Shown: positions 35,630 through 43,263 of the stretch, piece after piece
Layout of the letters: the number at the start of each line of letters is the position of its first letter
Numbering within the stretch: the stretch's first letter is position 1
Position numbers and translations under genes: made by a program
Source of the DNA: Desulfovibrio sp.
GTDB taxonomy: Bacteria; Desulfobacterota; Desulfovibrionia; Desulfovibrionales; Desulfovibrionaceae
Direction of reading: 5' to 3'
DNA: 64,000 nucleotides
NCBI GenBank assembly: GCA_022839785.1
Contig: JALHJW010000003.1
Span: 1-64,000, forward strand
The notes under the pieces: generated by a model
Seen by the model: only the letters and a program-made list of their open reading frames with translations
The model's database searches: none
Told to the model about the DNA's origin: nothing

Positions 35630-35691
35630 CGACACGGTGCAAATCCCTCGGCCGTAGCACGGCGCATCAAGCGCCGGAGCGCCATGTGAGG
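35630..35691. repeat. Structured repeat copy 2
   Basis: The second, longer copy has the same blocks in the same order and a hairpin CGGCGC-ATCAA-GCGCCG whose loop is expanded relative to copy 1. It lies 181 bases to the right of copy 1 in direct orientation. Confidence 0.55.
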
Positions 35692-35735
35692 TAGCCGCTT
35701 CGAGCGGAAGAGGGGCCTCACCGTCCGCCCAACCT

Positions 35736-35975
35736 TCACGCCGCCGCACGTCTGGCCTCCTTCAACGCTCCCCCGGCTCTGTCGCTCTCGGCCGCCGCCT
35801 GCACCGCCTCCTTCATGCCGTGCAGGATCACGAACAGCCCGTGCTGAGAGTCTGAGTCCAGGGTGAGGCCCCGGGGGTCGAGGCACAGCATGTCCTCCAA
35901 GAGCGACAGGACGCCCTTCACGTTGTTCAGCGTGTCGGCCACCTGGACCTTGCCGTCATTCTTCTCGATCAGCAT
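35736..35975 (-). CDS. Small hypothetical phage protein
   Basis: A 79-aa protein with a predicted beta start (MLIEKNDGKVQVADT) and helical, Ala-rich C-terminus. ATG 35975 has GGAGAGG; an ATG 21 bases upstream is also in frame. No family is recognised. It lies 17 bases after the winged-helix gene, in the early part of the leftward operon. Confidence 0.6.
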   Translation of the reverse strand: MLIEKNDGKVQVADTLNNVKGVLSLLEDMLCLDPRGLTLDSDSQHGLFVILHGMKEAVQAAAESDRAGGALKEARRAAA

Positions 35976-35992
35976 GCGAGTTCCTCTCCCCT

Positions 35993-36556
35993 TCATGCGT
36001 TATTTGGGATGCGTCGCCTCGTTTCGATGTGACGCACCTCGCCGGTGTTGGTGTCGGCCACCGTCCTGGTCTGCCGGTTCCAGGCAGGGGCGTTCGGCCC
36101 GGTGTTCCTGCTGAGCCACCACCGTGGGGAGTTGTCGGCCCCACGTCGATTTAGCCTCACCAAGTACCCGGAACGTTCAAGTGCCAGCAGGTAGCCGCGC
36201 AGGTTGTCTTCGGCGGAAAGCTCCGTGCCGTCGCACAGAAGTGAAAGCAGTTCGTCGAGTCCGAATTTTTCCTTGATGCGCATGGCCCGCCATGCTCTGG
36301 CCCGCAGGCTTCCGCCTCTGTTGACCTTTCCCTTGTCTGGACCACAGGTGATCTCTTCGCCACAGGCAAGGGCGCGTCGTCCTTCGTCGGTTAGTTGATG
36401 GACGCCTTCTGAGGTACGCACCATGGCCCGAGCACGCAGGCAGCGGCAGGCGATGACAACCCGTTCCGTGGAAATGCCGAGTGCTTCGGCCAGCTCGCCG
36501 CTGAGGCGCGGCCCCTCGGCAAGCACTCGGAGGACGGGCAGTCCGAGCCAGGCCAT
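35993..36556 (-). CDS. Phage winged-helix protein
   Basis: A 187-aa protein. The N-terminal 65 residues (LSGELAEALGISTERVVIACRCL, then MVRTSEGVHQLTDEGRRAL) look like a winged-helix DNA-binding domain. A second helical block and a polar tail follow. It abuts MuB (1-base overlap at 36556), so it may assist transposition or regulate the operon. No specific Mu homolog is recognised. Confidence 0.65.
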   Translation of the reverse strand: MAWLGLPVLRVLAEGPRLSGELAEALGISTERVVIACRCLRARAMVRTSEGVHQLTDEGRRALACGEEITCGPDKGKVNRGGSLRARAWRAMRIKEKFGLDELLSLLCDGTELSAEDNLRGYLLALERSGYLVRLNRRGADNSPRWWLSRNTGPNAPAWNRQTRTVADTNTGEVRHIETRRRIPNNA

Positions 36557-37317
36557 TACCGTCCCTTCCCTCTGGCCGCCGCGCCCCTGGTGGACACCAT
36601 CAGAGGCGTCCGGGTCCGCCAGTCATGTGACAAGGGAACGTCGCGCACGTGCTCCACGCCCACGGTCCCGTATCCATTGAGCTTGGCCACCCGCTCAATG
36701 GCCGCGACGATGTTGAGCACCTCGCGCATCCGTCCCCCGGACAGGCGGTGCACCTCGGCTACAAGATCAGGGCTAATGCCGACTTCCGCCAAGAGCTCGC
36801 ATGCCTGGGCCACGTCAGCCAGGGAAGCGGGCTTGAACTCCACCACCTGCGCGATTCGGCCACTGATCTGCTTGTGTCTGGCGATGGAGGATTGAATGCG
36901 CTCCATGCCCACCAGCACAACCGTCACTTCCGCCCGGTCCGAGAAATCGCGGATTTTCTCCAGGACCTGGGCACTGTTGTGAAGAGTGAACTCGGCCTCA
37001 TCGATGACCAGGGGAAGATTCGATGTCGTGATGACCTTCAGGGCGGAGCGGAACATCTCTTCGGCCCTCCCGCGCGCCTCTATCCCGAGGGCCTTGTGGA
37101 GCTCCACCAGGAAGTAGCGCGGGGTCCAGTCCACATTTGCACGTAGGTGCACGGCACCGACTTCGGCTGCCCAGCGGCTCACCACCTGCGTCTTGCCGTA
37201 GCCTGGCTCACCATGGACGAGGAGCATCCCGGCCTCGGCCGCCCCGCGCTCCTCCACCGCCATCACGGCGGCAGTGAATCTCTTGTAATTCTCGGTCTTC
37301 ACGAAAATCTTGCGCAT
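36556..37317 (-). CDS. MuB-like transposition ATPase
   Basis: A 253-aa AAA+ protein with Walker A GEPGYGKT (residues 36-43) and Walker B LPLVIDEAEF (near 105). It lacks the N-terminal HTH of classical MuB. MuB-type ATPases bind target DNA and deliver it to the transposase with target immunity. It starts 19 bases after MuA, the expected order. Confidence 0.85.
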   Translation of the reverse strand: MRKIFVKTENYKRFTAAVMAVEERGAAEAGMLLVHGEPGYGKTQVVSRWAAEVGAVHLRANVDWTPRYFLVELHKALGIEARGRAEEMFRSALKVITTSNLPLVIDEAEFTLHNSAQVLEKIRDFSDRAEVTVVLVGMERIQSSIARHKQISGRIAQVVEFKPASLADVAQACELLAEVGISPDLVAEVHRLSGGRMREVLNIVAAIERVAKLNGYGTVGVEHVRDVPLSHDWRTRTPLMVSTRGAAARGKGR

Positions 37318-37336
37318 GCGCTCCTCCGTCCCGGAC

Positions 37337-39418
37337 TTAACCGGCGGTTGCGGCGGTGTCCTGCGGCCAGGCGAGCCCCAGGGATCTGTAGTTGTCGTGG
37401 AGGTCAGCGTATTCCTCGCTCCGCACGTAGCTTTGGAGCCAATCCACGTCCGCGCCCGTCCACTGTTCCCGGTGGCACATCAGCCACTCGTACTTCTCGT
37501 ATGAATGTTGGAAGACCGGCCTGAACTCGGCCTGGACGGCCTTTTCGTCGGCCCTGGCCCGCTCCATGATCTCGGCCGCTTCCATGGCCGTATCCGGGCA
37601 AACCCCATCAGCGACCGTCAACGGCATGCAGGGCTCGGGCAGCTCCACGCGGGCACCGGGAGCAACGGCCTCGATCTTTCTGGCAAGGCGTGAAACCTGC
37701 CCCCTCTGGCGCTTCGCCCGGGCGGCTTCCACCTGACTGGCGGGAAAATAAGGAATGGCGTGGGCGTTCAGCTCGGCGGTACAGATCTTCTCGCCGCGTG
37801 TGGTCCAGACATGGACATGCTGCGAATCCCAAATGTCATACCGCACGTCAACAGTCGCGCCATGGAACTCTTCCAGGTCTGGCGCGAAATACTCGCCATT
37901 GAAGAGCTTCACCACCCCGTTGCGTACGACGCGCCTCGCTCCGGGCATGAACAGGTCTTCCCGGTCCTTCTCCGGAACTCGGCACGGTTCCCACCCCCTG
38001 GCCTCAAAGTTCCGCCAGCATTCATCCGGGCTCATGTGGCGGCGCTTTCCATCCTCCCCCGCAGTCATGGGGAGGGCACGGTGGGCGGTGCTGTTGTATT
38101 CGTCGATCCCCGCCGCGAGCAGCTTCAGAAACTCAGGCCAAGTCGGAAGAAGATCAGACCGGCCCTTGATCTTCAGATCCTTGCGGGTGATCCGGTAGAC
38201 CTTCTTGGCTGTGTCCCGGTCCATGTCGGCATGCGTGCAGGACGGAAGGCGTTTGGAAAGCGGCGTGCAGATGGTCTGCACGGCCCGCTCCATGAGGCCC
38301 TTTCCTTGCGGGCGCTGGGGGATGGAGTTCACCATCTCGACCCCGAGCCGCGCCAGCATACCCTGGCCTTCGCCCAGCAGGAGCTTGTTCTTGTAGCCCG
38401 AGCCGTTGTCACAATAGAGCATGGCCGGAACGCCACCGAAGCAACAGGCTATCCGCAGGGCGTCCAGGATAGTCAGGGCGCTTTCCGCATGTCCCACGGA
38501 CACTCCGACGCAACGCCGCGTGGCCACGTCCAGAACGAGCGTCACTTCAGGCTTGAACGCCTGGCCGTCCAAGGGGTTCTGAATTTCCGCGTCAAAGGTC
38601 GTGCCATCCGCCGTATACACGTCGCCCGGCAGGAGGTTGTCCGTGATCCGGATTTTGTGGGGCCGCATTTTGAGCAGGGCGTTCCCAGTTGCCCGCCCTG
38701 CCATGCGGCTCGGAAGGCCGATCTTGGCCAGAAACCTGTACACGGTGAAGATTGAGGGGCGCTCACCAGCCCACTTCATCCGGCGCAGGCAATCGGCCAC
38801 CGTCGGATGCTGCGGCGTCTGGTAGAGGCTCAGGAAAGCGTTCGCCCAAGGTGGGATGCCCATGTCCCGCTGCTTGTGCATAGGAACCAGGGCGGCTACC
38901 CCGCCCGACGCATAGAGAGAACACCATTGGTACAGTCCACGCCGCGAGAGACCACGATCGGCCCGCTTGCCAGGGCGATCATTAGCCACATGCACCAGGG
39001 CCTGAAGGTGCGGAGCCAGACGCTCTTCCCGCGCCGCCCTCACCATGTTGCGGATCACGGCTTCCTTGCCCACAACAGAGGCCAGCCGTTCTATCTCACG
39101 CACGAAGACCATCCTGGCTTCCATGGTCTTGCGCTGGCGTTCCGTTATCTGCGCCAGCGCCAAGCCGGTAGAGGAAATGGCTACCTCGGATGGGACGGCG
39201 GGAAGGTCAGGCTTGTGATTGGTCAGAACGGCGGCAAGGATCGTCTCACGTGTCGCCTTTGGCATGGAGGAGAGAAGCCACTCCTTGCCACCGCCTCGAC
39301 CGAAACGAGGGCGAGAACTCCAACGTTCATGTGTAGCCCGCCTTCTAATTGTTGACTCATCAACACCCAAAAGTGTGGTCAACATCCTGGTGGGGTAGGC
39401 TTCCATGAGCATGCCCAT
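37337..39418 (-). CDS. MuA-like DDE transposase
   Basis: A 693-aa transposase. An N-terminal HTH (about 5-50) is followed by the Ibeta/Igamma-type DNA-binding region. The catalytic core has Asp271 (VYTADG), Asp337 (LYCDNGSG) and Glu377 (GKGLMERA), spaced as in MuA. A C-terminal Mu domain and a tail that could contact MuB complete it. All catalytic residues are intact, so the element may still transpose. The start at 39418 has no strong ribosome site; translation may couple to the Ner-like gene just upstream. Confidence 0.92.
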   Translation of the reverse strand: MGMLMEAYPTRMLTTLLGVDESTIRRRATHERWSSRPRFGRGGGKEWLLSSMPKATRETILAAVLTNHKPDLPAVPSEVAISSTGLALAQITERQRKTMEARMVFVREIERLASVVGKEAVIRNMVRAAREERLAPHLQALVHVANDRPGKRADRGLSRRGLYQWCSLYASGGVAALVPMHKQRDMGIPPWANAFLSLYQTPQHPTVADCLRRMKWAGERPSIFTVYRFLAKIGLPSRMAGRATGNALLKMRPHKIRITDNLLPGDVYTADGTTFDAEIQNPLDGQAFKPEVTLVLDVATRRCVGVSVGHAESALTILDALRIACCFGGVPAMLYCDNGSGYKNKLLLGEGQGMLARLGVEMVNSIPQRPQGKGLMERAVQTICTPLSKRLPSCTHADMDRDTAKKVYRITRKDLKIKGRSDLLPTWPEFLKLLAAGIDEYNSTAHRALPMTAGEDGKRRHMSPDECWRNFEARGWEPCRVPEKDREDLFMPGARRVVRNGVVKLFNGEYFAPDLEEFHGATVDVRYDIWDSQHVHVWTTRGEKICTAELNAHAIPYFPASQVEAARAKRQRGQVSRLARKIEAVAPGARVELPEPCMPLTVADGVCPDTAMEAAEIMERARADEKAVQAEFRPVFQHSYEKYEWLMCHREQWTGADVDWLQSYVRSEEYADLHDNYRSLGLAWPQDTAATAG

Positions 39419-39430
39419 AGTCCGAGTTGG

Positions 39431-39676
39431 CTAAGCGGCCTTACCGTGATTGGCGCGGCTAGGGTCGTGCAGAAATTTTTCCGGGACTCCAAGCTCCCGC
39501 AGCTTCCCCAAGACAAGAGGCGAGTGTTTTTCCCCCCTGACAGTAGCTGTGACAATCTGCCTGCTTACTCCAATCATCTTAGCGAATCCGGACATGGTCA
39601 GACCACGCAGCATCAGATGGCCGCGAATCTGATGCGCAACTCTGGAGCGTCGCACGCCATATTCGATCCGCCTCAT
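39431..39676 (-). CDS. Ner-like HTH regulator
   Basis: An 81-aa protein with a central HTH (LTMSGFAKMIGVSRQIVTATV). In Mu, ner sits between the early promoter and A and shuts off both repressor and early transcription. Position and size fit that role. Its start overlaps the 145-aa gene by 4 bases. Confidence 0.7.
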   Translation of the reverse strand: MRRIEYGVRRSRVAHQIRGHLMLRGLTMSGFAKMIGVSRQIVTATVRGEKHSPLVLGKLRELGVPEKFLHDPSRANHGKAA

Positions 39677-40110
39677 ATCTCATCCTCCAGCATCCGTTTG
39701 CGCTTCCGAGCCTCACGCTCCGCCGCACAGGCCCTTCCGTAATCACGCAATCTGCGATCCTCTAAGGTCATCACGTCCAACCCAAGGCTCTGAAGCATCA
39801 TGCGCAATGGCTCGCGACTGCCTGTCGCCGCACAGAACACCACCACCGCCATGAGAGATGGCGTGTGGTCACGATCCCCAGGGGAAAGCCATTTATCGAG
39901 GGTGTCTTTGCTGATGGCCTTTGTGTTCCCGGCAGTTAGCCGGACTCCGGCCAAGGCAGCGATGGCGTTGATCTTGTCCACGAGAAGCTTGCGGCCGCTC
40001 TCATCCCCCCCAGCGGCGCGATTCATGGCCGCCCGAATGGAGGGCACTAGGCCAGCAAGTTGACCGTAGTCCTGGCCGTCGCCCTGAAAGAGGCTGAGTT
40101 GCTTCAGCAT
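39673..40110 (-). CDS. Phage early protein with possible HTH
   Basis: A 145-aa protein whose middle (AISKDTLDKWLSPGDRDHTPSLMAVVVFC) resembles phage regulators that read a second-strand operator or act like CII. ATG 40110 was preferred over GTG 40125. It is the first gene of the leftward operon, next to the operator at 40134-40176. No named family is certain. Confidence 0.6.
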   Translation of the reverse strand: MLKQLSLFQGDGQDYGQLAGLVPSIRAAMNRAAGGDESGRKLLVDKINAIAALAGVRLTAGNTKAISKDTLDKWLSPGDRDHTPSLMAVVVFCAATGSREPLRMMLQSLGLDVMTLEDRRLRDYGRACAAEREARKRKRMLEDEI

Positions 40111-40133
40111 GGCAAAACCGTCCACCTGAATGA

Positions 40134-40176
40134 GGGGTCAACGTCCAATTATCGCAGAGGTCTGGACGTTGACCCC
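40134..40176. promoter_or_regulatory. Inverted-repeat operator between repressor and early operon
   Basis: GGGGTCAACGTCCA (40134-40147) and its exact reverse complement (40163-40176) are separated by 15 bases. A related GTTGAC lies near 40195, and GTCAAC occurs again before the repressor gene. The site lies where Mu repressor and Ner act. Confidence 0.65.
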
Positions 40177-40286
40177 AGTTGAGTGAGCAGGTAGGTTGAC
40201 GGTGTGGGGAGTCAGTGGCTACCGCTCACAAGGCGGGTCTATCGAAACAAACGTAGCGTGTCAACGCCACATTTGTTGTGTGTGTG

Positions 40287-41096
40287 ATGGAAGAAGAAAA
40301 AATTCTCCGTGAAGAGCTAGCCCGCCGATTGACCGAAGAGCGAGAACGCCTTGGCTATAGTCTGCGGAATTTTTCGCGGCAGCTGGGCATCTCTGAAGCT
40401 GGACTTAGGAATTACGAGTCAGGCTTGAGGGGGATCAATGCTGAGGTATTGGCAAGGGCGGCGGCTTGGGGTGTTGATGTCCAGTATATTCTTACGGGTA
40501 TACACTCGCCCAACAAGCCAGAGGCAGAAAAAGCGGCAACCTCAAATATTGGCATCCATACAACATCAGGCGCTAATGTAGTTGGGATTGTACAATCGGG
40601 GGCAACGGTAAACCAAATTCAAACGAAAAGTCACAAGACTGTAGTTAAGGCTGATGTAAAACCAGGCCTAGAGCATATCACAGAAGGTCAAGCTGCCAGG
40701 CTTACGGATTTGGTGAAACAAATATGCGAGTTAGAGTCCAAGCTTAAAAAGAAACCTCAGAGCTTTAGGTCTGTTTGGTACTCATTAAACTCACATATGG
40801 GAGTAACAAAATACCGCCTGATACCAATAGATGATTTCAATCGTGCAGAAAAATACTTGTTGATGTGGATTGGAAGGCTTACTTCGATGAAATCAGCGCC
40901 AGTAGAAGATGGAGACAACTGGCGGAAGAGGAAATACGCCTATATAAAAATTAATACAAAAAGTGCCATTGAAAATGAAAAATTAGCTTTTTATATCAAG
41001 AGAAACTTCGGCGCTAACAGCCTCACTGAACTCGCTAATGATGAACTCGAACAGGTATATAAATACGTTGCAGGGAGAAGAAGTCGAGGAAGATAG
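40287..41096 (+). CDS. Phage repressor with XRE HTH and ORF6C-like C-terminus
   Basis: A 269-aa protein, divergent from the early operon. An N-terminal XRE HTH (LGYSLRNFSRQLGISEAGLRNYE) is followed by a Gly/Val linker, a short coiled coil (about 130-150) and an ORF6C-like end (SVWYSLNSHMGVTKYRLIP). ATG 40287 lies within a GTGTGTGTG run and has no clear ribosome site. The gene is visibly AT-richer than the rest of the element, which suggests separate ancestry. Its role is inferred to be the lysogeny repressor. Confidence 0.75.
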   Translation: MEEEKILREELARRLTEERERLGYSLRNFSRQLGISEAGLRNYESGLRGINAEVLARAAAWGVDVQYILTGIHSPNKPEAEKAATSNIGIHTTSGANVVGIVQSGATVNQIQTKSHKTVVKADVKPGLEHITEGQAARLTDLVKQICELESKLKKKPQSFRSVWYSLNSHMGVTKYRLIPIDDFNRAEKYLLMWIGRLTSMKSAPVEDGDNWRKRKYAYIKINTKSAIENEKLAFYIKRNFGANSLTELANDELEQVYKYVAGRRSRGR

Positions 41097-41595
41097 CGTT
41101 TTACAGTTTTGTTCTAGAGCCGCATATGGTTCTGCATCCATCCATTAGGATAAAACGGCAATATGCGGTAAGTGTCTCCCGCTCAGTTGTGCCGAAGTTT
41201 CGGGTTTCGCCATGTCCACCCATCTAGCTGAAAAGACTAACTTATTCTTTTGTGCGCAACAAATCGCCAGGAGTTGTTTCATGCACAGGTTAGGGCACTG
41301 AACGGAGGCAGCATGCTGATAGGCTCTGGCGCATTCCTTGTTAATATATCGATTTAGAATAACTAGCTTTGTCTCCACAAAAGCGTCGCTCATAAACGGC
41401 GAAATTAGTGCAAACTCACGTGCTAGAAATGTTCAATTCAGTGCAGACTCACACGCAAAAGTCGCAGTCGAGCCCTCCCTTGCTTCTCTTCCATAACATG
41501 CCAGATTAATTTATTTTTCCACCAAGAGCGACGAACTTTTGCGTAGTGCTAACTCAAGCGCTAGGCGACACAATCGGAGGGGAGGGCGCGCCGGA
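41097..41595. other. AT-rich prophage flank and host junction
   Basis: About 300 bases of AT-rich element sequence without a convincing gene precede the right end sites. The remaining 140 bases up to the next gene are host-like and featureless. Confidence 0.5.
41405..41456 (-). repeat. Right end transposase sites R2 and R1
   Basis: Read on minus, GCACGTGAGTTTGCACTAA (41423-41405) is the inner and GCGTGTGAGTCTGCACTGA (41456-41438) the outer site, 33 bases apart. Spacings of 22 (left) and 33 (right) keep the sites on one helix face. They are the inverted partners of the left end sites. Confidence 0.75.
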
Positions 41596-42063
41596 CTAGT
41601 ACTTGTAGGCGGTGATGCTTGCGGTGACGACGCCGCCGGTCGTGCACAGGGTGATGTCGCCGAACCCGGTGTTGGCGTAGAGTCTGCCGTGGCACTCCAT
41701 GCCGACCAGGACGTTGTCGCTGTTGCTGAACGTGGACAGCCCGGCCCCGACGATGGAATTGGAGATGCTCTTCGAACCGAGCGTGTATTCGATGAAGAAG
41801 TCGGCGTTCTTGGCGCAGGAGTTCCTGCCGACGTAGAACCCGCTGGTGTCCCACTCGAACTGGCCGTCATCCCCGGCCATTTGGATGTACGACTTGTAGT
41901 ACGCATCCATGCCGTTGACCCGCAGATAGAACCTCCGGTCCCCACCGGCCGAGGTCAACTCCCCGGAGCCGTAGATTTTGATGTAATCCGCCCCCGCCGC
42001 GTCGAACGAGCACAGGATCGGGCCCTCGCTCTTCACCAGGTCGAACTGCTTGATCAGTTGCAT
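41596..42063 (-). CDS. Hypothetical beta-rich protein, possibly phage-derived
   Basis: A 155-aa protein rich in Gly, Ser and Tyr with alternating hydrophobics, no signal peptide. The look (YIKIYGSGELTS, ECHGRLYANTGFG) recalls appendage proteins of some phages, but I cannot name a family. ATG 42063 has GGGGAGG. It lies 140 bases outside the right end of the Mu-like element, so it may be a leftover of another phage insertion. Confidence 0.6.
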   Translation of the reverse strand: MQLIKQFDLVKSEGPILCSFDAAGADYIKIYGSGELTSAGGDRRFYLRVNGMDAYYKSYIQMAGDDGQFEWDTSGFYVGRNSCAKNADFFIEYTLGSKSISNSIVGAGLSTFSNSDNVLVGMECHGRLYANTGFGDITLCTTGGVVTASITAYKY

Positions 42064-42499
42064 ATGGCCTCCCCACATGAACGGTTGAAGGATATGCGCA
42101 AAAGAAGGCGACCTCGACAAACCACGGCCGTTTCCGGCACGATGGCGAGCGCCCTCACCCTCCGCTTTGCCTCTTCCCGTGCCCCTGTCCGCGTGGTCCG
42201 CCTCCAGGAAATCGCGCACCCGCGTCCGAAATATTATTCTATTTATAGAATAAAAAGTATATTGTATGATCAGTCTACGCGAATAATTTCTACATGGCAT
42301 TATTTTTATAGCAAATGGAAAATAATATACTCTCCCCGCACCTCATCAACCGACAGCCGCCGCCTCCCCCCTCCCGGCCCCGCTCGAAGCGGCAGGCCCG
42401 ATTCCTGCGAAGCCCTGTCCGGCATCCCGGCGCGCCATCTTGTCCGGCGGAATCCGATGAGGTACAGACCGACATCCAGCTCATCCCAGGACGCCCGCC
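42064..42499. other. Intergenic region with AT-rich palindrome
   Basis: The gap contains an AT-rich patch (42225-42330) with a perfect dyad TTATTCTAT/ATAGAATAA at 42234-42253 (2-base centre). It could be an operator or a promoter core for either neighbour. The rest is GC-rich without features. Confidence 0.5.
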
Positions 42500-42943
42500 A
42501 TGATCCAGCCCGCCGCCGACTGTTCCCGCATCAAGGAGTTCATCAACAGCCGCGACCTCTACGCCGTGCACAACGGCATCTCGGTCAGCGAGATCGGGCC
42601 GGGCTACGCCACGGCCCGGATGACCATGGCCGACCACATGCGCAACGGCCTGGGCATGCTGCACGGCGGGGCCCTCTTCGGCTTGGCGGACGTGGCCTTC
42701 GCCGCGGCCTCCAACTCGCACGGCACCATGGCCGTGGGCATCTCCGCCTCCATGACCTTTGTGAAAGCGGCCACGGGCGGCATGATCACGGCCGAGGCGC
42801 GAGAGACCTCGCTCGGCCCCAAGATCGCCACCTACGCCATCACGGTCACGGACGAGGCGGGCGAAACCCTGGCCACCTTCCAGGGCATGGTCTACCGCAA
42901 GAAGGACCGCATCGAGCTGCCTCCGGAAATACCTGCGGACTGA
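42500..42943 (+). CDS. PaaI-type hotdog thioesterase
   Basis: A 147-aa hotdog-fold acyl-CoA thioesterase. The signature GMLHGGALFGLADVAF contains the catalytic HGG region and the Asp of the active site. PaaI enzymes hydrolyse ring-hydroxylated or other aromatic acyl-CoAs; in an anaerobe a housekeeping role in freeing CoA is likely. It stands alone with its own terminator. Confidence 0.85.
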   Translation: MIQPAADCSRIKEFINSRDLYAVHNGISVSEIGPGYATARMTMADHMRNGLGMLHGGALFGLADVAFAAASNSHGTMAVGISASMTFVKAATGGMITAEARETSLGPKIATYAITVTDEAGETLATFQGMVYRKKDRIELPPEIPAD

Positions 42944-42967
42944 TTCCCCAACGCGGACTGAACGCGA

Positions 42968-42997
42968 AAAGGGCTTCGGATTGCTCCGAAGCCCTTT
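42968..42997. terminator. Rho-independent terminator
   Basis: A 13-bp stem AAAGGGCTTCGGA/TCCGAAGCCCTTT (42968-42980 and 42985-42997, 4-base loop) lies between the thioesterase gene and tRNA-Glu. T residues on both sides make it usable for both. Confidence 0.85.
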
Positions 42998-43005
42998 GAT
43001 TTCAT

Positions 43006-43081
43006 TGGCGTCCCCAAGGGGGTTTGAACCCCTGTTACCGACGTGAGAGGCCGGTGTCCTAGGCCACTAGACGATGGGGAC
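43006..43081 (-). tRNA. tRNA-Glu (CTC)
   Basis: A 76-base cloverleaf on minus with acceptor GTCCCCA/TGGGGAC, anticodon loop CTCTCAC (anticodon CTC), T-loop GGTTCAAACC and encoded CCA end. It precedes a terminator shared with the thioesterase gene. Confidence 0.95.
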
Positions 43082-43263
43082 GCTGTGGCGGTGCATGCGC
43101 ACCGGAAGGAGGCCATTAGCCCTTTTGCCCGGAAATTGTCAAGGGTTTTAGAATGCGACCTTAAATCCGGGCTGGCGCGGATTTCCGCGGGCGTGCTAGG
43201 AGGAAGGCGAGGCCCGGGCGAACATCCGGGCGCACGCCGACCGACGCGCAAAGGAGGATCGCC

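Larger units (their letters stand above)
35254..35735. other. Largest non-coding gap of the element
   Basis: This 482-base gap holds two copies of a diverged GC-rich repeat about 181 bases apart. Open frames that cross it have arginine- and proline-rich, unconserved-looking translations and no ribosome sites. The later-gene transcript or its promoter probably lies here; no clean promoter is seen. Confidence 0.5.
29000..41456. mobile_element. Compact Mu-like transposable prophage element (about 12.46 kb)
   Basis: The element is bounded by four copies of a 19-bp site, two direct at the left and two inverted at the right. It carries MuA transposase, MuB ATPase, Ner-like regulator, divergent repressor, Mu head protein T, Mu protease I, gp41-type tail chaperone, tape measure, Mor and GemA. 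All but the repressor read leftward, so the usual Mu left end is on the right here. Terminase, portal, minor head, sheath, tube, baseplate, fibre and lysis genes are missing. The exact termini probably lie up to about 10 bases outside the given coordinates; a clear 5-bp target duplication was not found. Confidence 0.85.

Noticed and set aside
35449..35691. CRISPR-like repeat pair
   Set aside because: There are only two copies, diverged and of unequal length, with a single long spacer and no cas genes.
35250..35749. Overlapping minus-strand ORFs of 136 and 159 codons in the prophage gap
   Set aside because: Both cross the structured repeats, are rich in Arg and Pro, lack ribosome sites and match no phage family I know, including Com.
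41145..41393. 82-aa minus ORF beside the right prophage end
   Set aside because: No ribosome site, no recognisable domain, and it lies in an AT-rich stretch where chance ORFs of this size are expected.
28984..41458. CGCAA at both flanks as 5-bp target duplication
   Set aside because: Using it leaves unlike termini (TC at one end, TG at the other) and unequal distances to the end sites, so it may be chance.
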